Shown one piece after another: positions 35,269 through 43,499 of a stretch of DNA of 64,000 nucleotides. The translations under genes were made by a program, and so were the position numbers. Numbering within the stretch: the first letter of the stretch is position 1; every line of letters starts with the position of its first letter. The DNA is taken from assembly GCF_004363075.1 (NCBI RefSeq), contig NZ_SNYN01000025.1, positions 1 through 64,000 on the forward strand, in the 5' to 3' direction. The notes below the pieces were generated by a model. The model ran no database searches. It was not told where the DNA came from and saw only the letters and a list, made by a program, of their open reading frames with translations. The stretch comes from Actinorugispora endophytica (GTDB lineage: Bacteria; Actinomycetota; Actinomycetes; Streptosporangiales; Streptosporangiaceae).

Positions 35269-36333
35269 TCAGTAGGCGGGGTCGGTGGGCATCGTGAACG
35301 GCCGGAAGGAACGCGGGCCCCACAGGCGCTCCAGGAGGCCGTCGAACTCGCCCAGCAGCGCCCACGCGTCCTTGGGGCGCATGGAGGGCGCCTCCAGCGC
35401 GCAGCCGCGGGCGAACGCCGCCATCGGCGCGGGCATGCGCGGTCCGATGAGCCGCGCCATCGTGCGGGTGGCCATGTGGATGTCGGTGGCCGGGGTCGCG
35501 GCCCCGCCCTGGGGGATCTCGGGCGCGTAGTCGTCCTCGTACGCCTCGACCACGGCGCGCACGCGCTGCCCCTCGGGTACCGCGTAGCACCAGTCGGCCA
35601 GCACCAGCCCGTGCTTGCCGGGGTGGACGAGCACGTTGGCCGCCACGACCGCGCCGTGCACCAGCCCGGCGGCGTGCGCGTTGCCGACCGCCACCAGCAG
35701 GCGTCGCCACATCCACGCCGCGTCCCTGGGGTCCAGTCCGCCCGGGTGCGCCGCGGCCACGTCGGCCAGGGTGTGGAAGCCGCGCAGCGGCTCCAGGACC
35801 GTGACGTCGCGCACCGCCCCGGTGGCGGCGTCGCGGTGCCGCGCCGCCTCGACGAGGCGGGGCGCGTACGCGGCCAGGTCCGGGCGGCCGTGTTCGGCGA
35901 GCACGGCCAGCGACTCGGCCTCGGCGGCCATCAGGTCGTTGTCGGCCACCGAGCGCGGCATCTTGACCACGGCGTCGTGGTCGCGGCCATCCTCGTGCCA
36001 GACGGCGCGGTACACGTTCGCGATGTCCCCGCGGGCGATGAGCGCGCCCACCCGGTAGACGCGCCGCCGCGTGGTGACGGTGACGCCGCCGGTCTCGGCC
36101 TCGGTGCGCCGGTGCGCGCTCCAGTGCGCGGCCAGGCGGCTGTAGGCGGCCAGCGCCCGCGCCCGCTCGTCCTCGCGCGCCCGGTCCGGGTGCAGCACGC
36201 GCGCCAGGCTCCGCCAGGTGCGCGCCGCCTCGTCGGTGGGAGCGGCCCCGCCCTCGGGCGCGGGGCCGAACAGCTCGGCCGGACCGCTCGCGGCCAGGAC
36301 CCGGTGCTCGGCGCGGTCGAAGTCGGCGCTCAC
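35269..36333 (-). CDS. J-domain/protein-kinase-fold protein, probable pseudokinase
   Basis: The 354-residue protein has an N-terminal J-like segment with HPD (SLARVLHPDRAREDERA, about 44-60) and a kinase fold (about 85-345). The ATP lysine is likely in DAVVKMPRS. The catalytic loop, normally HRDxKxxN, reads HGAVVAAN, so the catalytic Asp and Lys are lost, and DFG reads DWC. Phosphotransfer is therefore doubtful, and a regulatory or substrate-binding role is more likely. The GTG start overlaps the NUDIX stop, and GAGGAG lies 7 bases upstream. Confidence 0.85.
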   Translation of the reverse strand: MSADFDRAEHRVLAASGPAELFGPAPEGGAAPTDEAARTWRSLARVLHPDRAREDERARALAAYSRLAAHWSAHRRTEAETGGVTVTTRRRVYRVGALIARGDIANVYRAVWHEDGRDHDAVVKMPRSVADNDLMAAEAESLAVLAEHGRPDLAAYAPRLVEAARHRDAATGAVRDVTVLEPLRGFHTLADVAAAHPGGLDPRDAAWMWRRLLVAVGNAHAAGLVHGAVVAANVLVHPGKHGLVLADWCYAVPEGQRVRAVVEAYEDDYAPEIPQGGAATPATDIHMATRTMARLIGPRMPAPMAAFARGCALEAPSMRPKDAWALLGEFDGLLERLWGPRSFRPFTMPTDPAY

Positions 36334-37097
36334 CGCCCGCTCCTCGGTTCGGGCGCGGCGGGGCGCAGCAGCGCCGGGTGCAGCGCGGTCGCCGGACCCG
36401 CGCTGTACAGGCGGGCCCGCCGCCCGCCGCGCGCGCCTCCGCTTTCGGTGAGCCGTCCGGTGTCGGTGACCAGGCCCGGCACCGAAAGGACCTTGCGGTG
36501 GAAGTTCGCCGCGTGCAGGGGGCGGCCCCACACCGTCTCGTACACCCCGCGCAGGTCCGCGACGGTGAACTCCGCGGGCAGGAACGCTGTGGCCAGGGAC
36601 GTGTACTCGAGTTTGGAGCGGGCCCGCTCCAGCGCGTCGGCCGTGATCCGCGCGTGGTCGAACGCCAGCGCCTCCCCCTGCTCCACCTCGGCCACGGTCC
36701 GCCACGCGGCCTCCGCGGCGTCGCCGCCCCCGCGTGGTTCGGGCAGGTCCGGGGCCATCACCATGTGGGCGACGGACACCACCCGCATGCGGGGGTCGCG
36801 CTCCGGGGCGCCGTAGGCGGCGAGCTGCTCCAGGTGCGGGGTGGGCGGCAGGTCGGTCTCCTCGGCGAGTTCGCGCAGGGCCGCCCCCGCCAGGTCCTCG
36901 TCCTCGCGCACGAAGCCGCCGGGCAGCGCCCACTCCCCCTCGAACGGCGGCTCCGCGCGCCGCACGCACAGGACGCACAGTTCGCCGCCCCGGATGGTGA
37001 GGGCGACCACGTCCACGGTGACGGCCACCGGCGCGAACGCGCGCGGGTCGTAGGCCGCCAGGAACTCCGCCTCCCGCCGCTCCCGTTCGGTCTCCAC
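36330..37097 (-). CDS. NrtR-like NUDIX regulator (NUDIX plus winged helix)
   Basis: The 255-residue protein has an N-terminal NUDIX fold (about 20-150) and a C-terminal winged helix (about 155-225, with FTVADLRGVYETVWGRPLHAANFHRKV). The NUDIX box GFVREDEDLAGAALRELAEE is nearly intact, with Asp for the last Gly. NrtR proteins bind ADP-ribose-type ligands and repress NAD-related operons. It is the first gene of a four-gene operon, starting at GTG 37097 after GGAGG, and a 31-bp dyad lies directly upstream, so autoregulation is likely. Confidence 0.88.
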   Translation of the reverse strand: METERERREAEFLAAYDPRAFAPVAVTVDVVALTIRGGELCVLCVRRAEPPFEGEWALPGGFVREDEDLAGAALRELAEETDLPPTPHLEQLAAYGAPERDPRMRVVSVAHMVMAPDLPEPRGGGDAAEAAWRTVAEVEQGEALAFDHARITADALERARSKLEYTSLATAFLPAEFTVADLRGVYETVWGRPLHAANFHRKVLSVPGLVTDTGRLTESGGARGGRRARLYSAGPATALHPALLRPAAPEPRSGR

Positions 37098-37112
37098 CGC
37101 AGCCTCCAGTAA

Positions 37113-37143
37113 TTCTCAAAACGAGATTTTCTCGCCTTGAGAA
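37113..37143. promoter_or_regulatory. Nested dyad operator of the NUDIX operon
   Basis: A 31-bp interrupted palindrome centred at 37128: outer arms TTCTCAA/TTGAGAA (37113-37119, 37137-37143) and inner arms GAGA/TCTC (37123-37126, 37130-37133) share one axis. It can also be read as two TCTC-N5-GAGA sites separated by TTT. It sits between the presumed promoter and the ribosome site of the NrtR-like gene. Confidence 0.8.
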
Positions 37144-37357
37144 GAACATAGGGGACGGAGGCCCCTCCTGTCCACCCTCCCCGCCCCACCCCTTCCGAGA
37201 GTGGTCGCAGCACCACCGACCGCGCCCCGCCCCATCGGACACAATAGGGAACCGGGAACGCGTGTCCGACGGACCGCTCCGGGCCCGCGGACCCGATCCG
37301 GAAGTCGTCCGCCCACCGCTCCCCCGCCGCCCGTCCACAGAAGAGGAACCCGCCACC

Positions 37358-38632
37358 ATGGTCGTCCAGGACTACCGCGCCAAGCGCCTCAGGCTCCTGA
37401 GCTGGTGCCTGGCCCTGGCCACCACCGCCGTCCTCGGCCTCCTCCTGCTCCCCCTGTTCCTGCTCGCGGGCGTCCTCAGCCTGCTGTGGATCGGCCTGCC
37501 CCTCCTGGCCGGCGTCACCCACCTCACCCGCCGGTTCGCCGACTACCACCGCCGCGTCCTCGGCCAGTGGCTGCCCTCCCCCGTCCCCGCCCCCTACCGC
37601 CCCCTGCCCAGGGGCGTCATCCCCGCCGTCGGCACCATCCTCAGGGACCCCGCGACCTGGCGCGACCTGGCCTGGCTCGTCCTCAACCCCCTCCTCGGCC
37701 TCGTCCTGCTCCTCCTGCCCGTCGTCCTGTTCGTCCTCGGCGTCAACAGCCTCCTGGTCCCCCTCTACTGGCCCCTGATGCCTCCCGACACCCTCGTCGT
37801 GTTCGGCGCCGTCCCCGTCAGCAGCCAGGCCGGCTCCTACTTCACCCTCCTGCAGGCCCCCGTCGCGTTCCTGGCGTTCTGGCTCGCGACCCCGCCCCTC
37901 ATGCGCGTCTACGCCCACCTCAACCGGTTCCTGCTCGCCCCCAACGCCGCCGCCCGCCTCACCGCCCGCGTCGCCCACCTGTCCGCCTCGCGCGACGACG
38001 CCGTCGACACCCAGGCCTCCGAGGTCCGCCGGATCGAACGCGACCTCCACGACGGCGCCCAGGCCCGCCTCGTCGCCCTGGGGATGAGCCTGGGCATGGC
38101 CGAGCAGATGCTCGCCACCGACCCCGCCGCCGCGCAGAGGCTGCTCACCGAGGCCCGCGAGAGCACCCGCCAGGCCCTCACCGAACTCCGCGACCTCGTC
38201 CGCGGCATCCACCCGCCCGTGCTCGTCGAACGCGGCCTCGACGGCGCCGTGCGCGCGCTGGCCGTCACCCAGCAGCTCCCCATCTCCGTGGACATCGACC
38301 TGGCCGGCCGTCCCGAGGACCCCGTCGAGTCCGCCGTCTACTTCGCCGTCGCCGAACTCCTGACCAACACCGCCAAGCACGCCCACGCCACCCGCGCCTG
38401 GGTCCGCATCAACTACGGGCTCGGCCGCATGGTCATCGTCGTGGGCGACGACGGGAACGGCGGCGCCGACACCGCCAACGGGTCCGGCCTCACCGGGGTC
38501 CGGCGCCGGCTCGGCGCGTTCGATGGCACGATGATGATCGCCAGCCCCCCAGGGGGTCCGACCATCATCACCATGGAGCTACCGTGCGCGTTGTCATCGC
38601 CGAAGACCTCGCCCTCCTCCGCGACGGGCTGA
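37358..38632 (+). CDS. Sensor histidine kinase (NarL-type two-component system)
   Basis: The 424-residue membrane kinase has about four N-terminal transmembrane segments within residues 1-185, with short loops. A HisKA_3 dimerisation helix follows, with the phospho-acceptor in RRIERDLHDGAQARLVALG (near 230), then a HATPase domain (ELLTNTAKHAHA near 335, GDDGNGGADTANGSGLTGVRRR near 365). ATG 37358 has GAGGA about 10 bases upstream. The response-regulator gene begins 49 bases before this stop in another frame, so expression is coupled. The signal is unknown; the membrane region suggests envelope sensing. Confidence 0.92.
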   Translation: MVVQDYRAKRLRLLSWCLALATTAVLGLLLLPLFLLAGVLSLLWIGLPLLAGVTHLTRRFADYHRRVLGQWLPSPVPAPYRPLPRGVIPAVGTILRDPATWRDLAWLVLNPLLGLVLLLLPVVLFVLGVNSLLVPLYWPLMPPDTLVVFGAVPVSSQAGSYFTLLQAPVAFLAFWLATPPLMRVYAHLNRFLLAPNAAARLTARVAHLSASRDDAVDTQASEVRRIERDLHDGAQARLVALGMSLGMAEQMLATDPAAAQRLLTEARESTRQALTELRDLVRGIHPPVLVERGLDGAVRALAVTQQLPISVDIDLAGRPEDPVESAVYFAVAELLTNTAKHAHATRAWVRINYGLGRMVIVVGDDGNGGADTANGSGLTGVRRRLGAFDGTMMIASPPGGPTIITMELPCALSSPKTSPSSATG

Positions 38633-39228
38633 TCCGGCTCCTCAACGCCCATGACTTCCAGGTCGTCGCCGCTGTCGACACCGGTCCCGACCTGCTCGAC
38701 GCCCTTCTGGAGCACCGTCCCGACGTCGCCGTCGTCGACGTGCGCCTGCCCCCCACCCAGACCGACGAAGGCCTCAAGGCCGCCATCACCGCCCGTGAGC
38801 GCGTCCCCGGGCTGCCCGTCCTCGTGCTCTCCCAGCACGTCGAGCAGCTGTACGCCCGCGAACTCCTCTCCGGCGGCCAGGGCGGCGTCGGCTACCTCCT
38901 CAAGGACCGCGTCTTCGACATCGGCCAGTTCATCGAGGCCGTCCGCCGCGTCGCCGCCGGCGGCACCGCCATGGACCCGGAGGTCATCTCCCAGCTCCTC
39001 GCCAAGCACACCCTCGAGAGCCCCCTGGGCGCCCTCACCGCCCGCGAACGCGAGGTCCTGGGCGAAATGGCCGAGGGCCGCTCCAACTCCGCCATCGCGG
39101 GCCGGCTCTTCATCACCGAGAAGGCCGTCAGCAAGCACATCAACAACATCTTCGCCAAGCTCGGCCTCCCGCCCTCCTCCGACGACAGCCGCCGCGTCCT
39201 CGCCGTCCTGGCCTACCTCAACGGCTGA
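38584..39228 (+). CDS. LuxR/NarL-family response regulator
   Basis: The 214-residue protein has a receiver domain (about 1-120; acidic VIAEDLALLRDG, phospho-acceptor Asp in VAVVDVRLPP near 51, and KDR near 105) and a C-terminal LuxR HTH (about 145-205, LTAREREVLGEMAEG and ITEKAVSKHINNIFAKLG). It is the cognate partner of the overlapping kinase. GTG 38584 has GGAG about 6 bases upstream. Target genes are not evident nearby. Confidence 0.93.
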   Translation: MRVVIAEDLALLRDGLIRLLNAHDFQVVAAVDTGPDLLDALLEHRPDVAVVDVRLPPTQTDEGLKAAITARERVPGLPVLVLSQHVEQLYARELLSGGQGGVGYLLKDRVFDIGQFIEAVRRVAAGGTAMDPEVISQLLAKHTLESPLGALTAREREVLGEMAEGRSNSAIAGRLFITEKAVSKHINNIFAKLGLPPSSDDSRRVLAVLAYLNG

Positions 39229-39296
39229 GAACGGCGACGGGGCGGGGGCGGCGCGCCGACGCGCATCGCCCCCGCCCCGTCACACGGGCCTCCGGA

Positions 39297-39821
39297 TCAC
39301 ACCGGGCCCGGACCCCCGATACCGCCCAGCGGCGGCTCGGGACGGTCCCCGCGGACCTCGCCCCGGCCCGGGCGGACCTCGCCGCGCCAACCGCCCTCGG
39401 GCGCGGCGCCCCGCTCCTCGATGAACTCCTTGAACCGCTTCATGTCGCCCTTGGCGCGCGACTTGACCACGCCCAGCTTGTCGCCCAGCTTCTCCACCAT
39501 TCCCTCGGGAGCGGTGACCATCTGCAGCGTCACCCGCGTGTGGGACGGGTCGAGCCGGTGGAACGTCACCACACCCGAGTGCGTGGTCCCGTCCACGCTC
39601 TTCCACGCGATCCGCTCATCGGGGATCTGCTCGGTGATGACCGCCTCGAACTCGCGCTTCTGGCCTCCCATGGAGACCTGCCAGAAGGTGTGCGTGTCGT
39701 CCCTCTGCTCGACCCGCTCCACGCCTTCCATGAACCGCGGGAACGTCTCGAACCGGGTCCACTGGTCGTAGACCTGACGCACCGGAACATCAACCTCGAC
39801 GGCCTCGATGACCTCAGACAT
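39297..39821 (-). CDS. SRPBCC/START-like (polyketide cyclase-type) protein
   Basis: The 174-residue protein contains a helix-grip fold domain (about 1-140; VPVRQVYDQWTRFETFPRFM and WKSVDGTTHSGVVTFHRL are typical), which binds hydrophobic ligands. The last 30 residues are a Gly/Pro/Arg-rich tail. ATG 39821 follows GAGAGGA. No polyketide genes are nearby, so a general lipid or stress role is more likely. Confidence 0.85.
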   Translation of the reverse strand: MSEVIEAVEVDVPVRQVYDQWTRFETFPRFMEGVERVEQRDDTHTFWQVSMGGQKREFEAVITEQIPDERIAWKSVDGTTHSGVVTFHRLDPSHTRVTLQMVTAPEGMVEKLGDKLGVVKSRAKGDMKRFKEFIEERGAAPEGGWRGEVRPGRGEVRGDRPEPPLGGIGGPGPV

Positions 39822-40005
39822 TCTGTCGTGTCCTCTCCTCGCGTCGACTTCGCGTACCCGGCGGAACCGCACCGCGCCTCCGCCACGGCCGCCGCTACCC
39901 CGCGACGCCCCGAACACACACGGTTCTCCCGGCGGACTCGGCGCTCCCGCGCCGCCGCACCCGCTCGGGGCCGCCGATCCCCAGGTCACCGACGGGTGCC
40001 CTCCC

Positions 40006-40070
40006 CGGTGATCCCGGCCTCTCCGGGGTCTCGACCGCCGGTGAGAGCCCGGAAAGACCGAGATCGGCGG
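40006..40070. repeat. Degenerate family A palindrome
   Basis: The stretch GGTGATC...GGGGTCTC followed by GTGAGAGCCCGGAAAGACC and GAGATC has the same layout as the perfect palindromes at 28.95 and 56.72 kb but with several unpaired changes. It lies in a 714-base gene-free region (39822-40535) that also holds the composite element at 40235-40415. Confidence 0.55.
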
Positions 40071-40234
40071 GAGGAACGGGACACTGTGGAGTCTCCGCCG
40101 CGGGGGTGGTCCGGCGCCGGGAGTCCGCCGACCCGATCGTCGGGGTGCTCTCGTGCTCGGCGCCGTGACGAGGCGGCGACGGCGGGTGGCGGCCGGGGCC
40201 GCGCCCACGACGTCCGCTGCGTGAGGGGTCCGTT

Positions 40235-40415
40235 GACGGTCTTGGGCTTTCTGCCCGTTTCGGGGCCTGGAAGGGCGGAAAGCCCAAGATCATTCCGGGT
40301 GGGGGCGGAACCGGCCCTCGAATGTCCGGCGATCTTGCCGTTTCCCCCCGAAATCAAGGTTCTCGGGGGGAAACAGCAAGATCACCAACGGAAACCACGC
40401 GAAACGGACGTCGTG
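40235..40415. repeat. Dispersed composite palindrome, copy 3 (inverted relative to copy 2)
   Basis: Hairpin B (about 40235-40293; CTTTCTGCCCGTTTCGGGG and GGGCGGAAAGCCCAAGATC) is followed by the linker GGCGGAACCGGCCCTCG and hairpin C (about 40328-40386; GATCTTGCCGTTTCCCCCCG and CAGCAAGATCACC), then AACGGAAACCACGCGAAACG. The whole unit is the reverse complement of 16066-16240 at high identity. The sequence after the stop of the following minus-strand gene (GGGAGTCTCCGGCGCGGG) is also shared with the other copies. Confidence 0.82.
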
Positions 40416-40535
40416 GCCCCGGCCCCGACCCGCACCCGCCGTCGCCGCCCGCCGTAACCTCGCGGTTCGCGGGCGTGAGGCCGAAAGACCCACCCAAAGC
40501 ACCAGCACGCCAAACACCCCCGCGCCGGAGACTCC

Positions 40536-42494
40536 CTAGCGGCGCTCTCCGGTCGGGGGAACCGCGTAGAGCGACTCGATCTCCTCGGCGAACGCCCGCA
40601 GCACCGCGTCCCTCCGCAGCCGGCCCGACGGCAGGAGCAGCCCGCTGGAGGGGCTGAACTCCTCCGGCAGCACGTGGAACGCCCGGATCATCGACTCCGG
40701 CGACACGCTGCTGTTGACCTCCTCCACCGCGCGGCGGATCTCCGCCCCCATCTCGGGCGCGAACGCGATCTGCTCCAGCGGCGTCGACAGCGGATGCCCG
40801 TTCACCAGCCGCCAGTACTCCAACTGGTCCCGCTTCAACGTGATCAGCGCCGTCGCGTACGGCCGGTTCTCCGACAGCACGATCACCTGGCTGATCAGCG
40901 GATGCGACAGCAGCCGCGTCTCCAACGCCACGAAGTCGGGCAGCACCCCCTCGCCCCCGGAGTCCACCACCGCGCCCGTGACCACGGCCCCCGCCGCGGC
41001 GGGCACGTCCGCGGCGGCGGACGCCGCGGCCACGACGGCGGCGGACGTGGGCGCGACGGGCAGCTCCGGAGACGGCTCCGCCGACCGCGCGGCGGCCGCC
41101 GGACGCGCCCGCCGCGGCCCCCGCACGACCAGGCGCCCCTCCCCGTCCACCTCTCCCAGCCACCCCGTGGCCAGCCACCCGTCCCGCAGCGCCCGGTCGG
41201 TGTCGCGCGCGGCGTTGTGGTAGCCCGCGAACACGCACACGCCGCGCACCATCACCTCACCCGAATCGGACACCCTCAGTTCCACCCCGTCCAACGCCGG
41301 TCCCACCGTGCCCGGCCGGTGCGCCCCCGGCACGTTCAGCGTCACGAACCCGCCCGTCTGCACCAGGCCGAACCCCTCCAGCACCGGCACGCCCGCACCC
41401 CCGTAGAAGTGCGTCAACCGCGGTTCCAACCCGCCCTGCGGGCACACCACCACCCGCACCCCGCCGCCCAGCGCGTCCTTGACCCGGGTGTAGGCCCACT
41501 CGTACAGGGCGCGCGACACCCGCTGCCACGCTCCCCGCCGGCCCTTCTTGTCGATCTCCACCGCCAGCTGCGTCGCGGCCTTGAACGCCTGGACCCCGTC
41601 CCAGCCGCCCTCCTTGGAGCGGGTCCTCTCCAGTTCGTACGTGCGGGTCAGGAACGGCGCGTCGGCCACCAGCAGCGTCGGCGAGAACTCCCGCACCTGA
41701 TGCGCGAAGTCCGCGTCCTCACGCGCGAAGCCCACCCGCACGCCCCCCAGCATGCACGCCACGAGCACGCCGTAGCCCGCGACCCCGTCGGCCCCGGGGC
41801 CCAGCAGTGTCACCGCCCGCCCCTCGCCCATGTCCGCCAGCACCGGCTCCAGCCGCCCCACCAGGGCCCGCCCCGACACCAGCAGGTTCCGGTGCGTCAG
41901 CACCGCCCCCCGCACCCGCCGCTGCGGCGTCGCCGTGTAGCAGATCACCGCCGCGTCGTCGGGCCTGCACTCCTCCACCCGGAACCGCACCGCCGACGCG
42001 TCCATGTACGCCCCCGGCTTGGCGATCCCCTCCAGCCCGGCCTCGTCCAGCTGCCAGGTGCGCCCCAGGTCCACCAGCTCGTGCTGCAGCGACGCCACCA
42101 CCCGGGCGTGCTCCCGGCTGCGCACCACCGCCGCCGCCGGGCGGCTGTCCCGCAGCACCCGGCGCAGCAGCCCCGGCGAGCACCCCGGCGGCACCCACAC
42201 CACCACCCCGCCCGCCGCCCACACCCCGAAGGTCACCAGCGTCTGCTCGTACCCCGCGGCGGCGGCGACCAGCACCCGGTCCCCGCGGCCGACCCCCGCC
42301 GCGATCAACCCCCTGGCCAGCCGCGTCACCGCGGACAGGAACTCCGTGGCACCCACGTCCCGCCACCCGTCCCCCGCCACCGGCCGGTGGAAGGCCGTCC
42401 TCTCACCGTCCGCCGACCGGGAACTCGAATAGACCAACTCGCCCAGAACACCCGGGCTCGGCAACGGCGAAACGGGGGACCGTGACTGGCGCAT
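40536..42494 (-). CDS. Acyl-CoA synthetase homologue with lost catalytic motifs
   Basis: This 652-residue member of the AMP-dependent ligase superfamily resembles long-chain fatty-acyl-CoA ligases in length and order (REHARVVASLQHELVDLG, EGFGLVQTGGFVTLN, SRALYEWAYTRV). The ATP-binding loop YTSGTTGxPKG reads YTATPQRRVRG, the E of YGxTE is Q, TGDLG is TGWLG, and the C-terminal catalytic Lys (TGK/KLRR) is Arg in LLPSGRLRRDAV. Acyl activation is therefore unlikely; it may be a regulatory pseudoenzyme. An Ala-rich insertion of about 60 residues precedes the C-terminal domain. It is probably in one transcription unit with the upstream spo0M. The ATG at 42494 was chosen for alignment. Confidence 0.85.
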   Translation of the reverse strand: MRQSRSPVSPLPSPGVLGELVYSSSRSADGERTAFHRPVAGDGWRDVGATEFLSAVTRLARGLIAAGVGRGDRVLVAAAAGYEQTLVTFGVWAAGGVVVWVPPGCSPGLLRRVLRDSRPAAAVVRSREHARVVASLQHELVDLGRTWQLDEAGLEGIAKPGAYMDASAVRFRVEECRPDDAAVICYTATPQRRVRGAVLTHRNLLVSGRALVGRLEPVLADMGEGRAVTLLGPGADGVAGYGVLVACMLGGVRVGFAREDADFAHQVREFSPTLLVADAPFLTRTYELERTRSKEGGWDGVQAFKAATQLAVEIDKKGRRGAWQRVSRALYEWAYTRVKDALGGGVRVVVCPQGGLEPRLTHFYGGAGVPVLEGFGLVQTGGFVTLNVPGAHRPGTVGPALDGVELRVSDSGEVMVRGVCVFAGYHNAARDTDRALRDGWLATGWLGEVDGEGRLVVRGPRRARPAAAARSAEPSPELPVAPTSAAVVAAASAAADVPAAAGAVVTGAVVDSGGEGVLPDFVALETRLLSHPLISQVIVLSENRPYATALITLKRDQLEYWRLVNGHPLSTPLEQIAFAPEMGAEIRRAVEEVNSSVSPESMIRAFHVLPEEFSPSSGLLLPSGRLRRDAVLRAFAEEIESLYAVPPTGERR

Positions 42495-42614
42495 GCCCTC
42501 AACACTCCTCACAGGAAAGCCGGGGGGCACCGCTAGCGGCCGCCCCCCGGTCACGTGAATGAGCCCTACTGTGCACGCAACCGTCACCTTTGGGCAAGCC
42601 GCCAGCATGGCCGA

Positions 42615-43400
42615 TTACAGCCAGCCACGGCGTCCGGCGATCGAGTCGACCCACCCGTGCAGGTACCCCTGCCAGTCCTGGGCGGCCGCGCCCCGGTGCT
42701 CCACCGTGAACCGGTGAAACGAGTCACTTCCCTCTCCCAGCAGCAGCCCCGGCTTCTTGTCCAGCTCCAGTACCACGTCCACGCCCCGGTCGTCGGCCAC
42801 GAACGACAGCTCCAGCTCGTTCAGCCCCCGGTACCGGCCCGGCGCGTAGAACTCGATCTCCTGGTAGAACGGCAGCCGCTGACGCGTCCCCCGCAACCGG
42901 CCCCGCTCCAGGTCCGCGTGCTTGAACCGGAACCCCAGCGACACCAGGGCGTCCAGCACCACCCGCTGCGCCTCCAGCGGCGCCACCCGCACCGCGTCCA
43001 GGTCCCCCGGGTCCAGGGCCCCCGCCACGCTCAGCCGGGTGTTGACCCCGAGGTTCATCCCCGCCAGGTGCGACCCGCCGTACCAGGTCACCGGCGTCTC
43101 GAAAGGCACGTTCATCTCGAACGGCACCGAGAAGCGCGCCCCCGGCGTCAGGTGCAGCTCCCCGCCCAGCCGCTGCCGGGTGAACTCCACGTCGCTGGAG
43201 TGCTCGCTGTCGCCCGACTCCACCTCCACACGCGCCTGCAGGCCGACCGTCAGCTCCTCCACCCGCTGGTCGACCGTCCCTCCCTCGATCCGCACCTCAC
43301 CGCGCACCACGCCGCCCGGCACCACGTCGGCCTCGGTCAGCACCGTCTCCACCGACGCGCCGCCGAACCCCAGACCAGCCAGCAACCGCTTGAACGCCAC
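42615..43400 (-). CDS. spo0M: Spo0M-family protein (arrestin-like)
   Basis: The 261-residue protein matches SpoOM: the start AFKRLLAGLGFGGASVETVL is close to the family consensus, followed by two arrestin-like beta sandwiches and a polar C-terminus ending in a helix. In Bacillus, Spo0M affects sporulation; in actinomycetes the role is less clear. GTG 43400 is preferred (GGGGG 5 bases upstream and family alignment) over ATG 43412. The gene is followed after 120 bases by the ligase-like pseudoenzyme on the same strand. Confidence 0.88.
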   Translation of the reverse strand: MAFKRLLAGLGFGGASVETVLTEADVVPGGVVRGEVRIEGGTVDQRVEELTVGLQARVEVESGDSEHSSDVEFTRQRLGGELHLTPGARFSVPFEMNVPFETPVTWYGGSHLAGMNLGVNTRLSVAGALDPGDLDAVRVAPLEAQRVVLDALVSLGFRFKHADLERGRLRGTRQRLPFYQEIEFYAPGRYRGLNELELSFVADDRGVDVVLELDKKPGLLLGEGSDSFHRFTVEHRGAAAQDWQGYLHGWVDSIAGRRGWL

Positions 43401-43462
43401 GACAACCCCCATACGACCGGGAACACGAAAGGACAGGACCGAAGCCCTGTCCCGTCAGACGA

Positions 43463-43497
43463 GCAGGTCCCCGCCGGGGTTCCCGGCGGGGACCTGC
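43463..43497 (-). terminator. Strong hairpin terminator after Bcr/CflA gene
   Basis: Perfect 16-bp stem, arms GCAGGTCCCCGCCGGG (43463-43478) and its complement (43482-43497) with a GTT loop, directly after the stop at 43500. It separates the transporter from spo0M. Confidence 0.85.
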
Positions 43498-43499
43498 GG

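Noticed and set aside
38584-38632. Frameshift between histidine kinase and response regulator
   Set aside because: The 49-base overlap has separate good starts and both proteins are complete, so it is translational coupling rather than an error.
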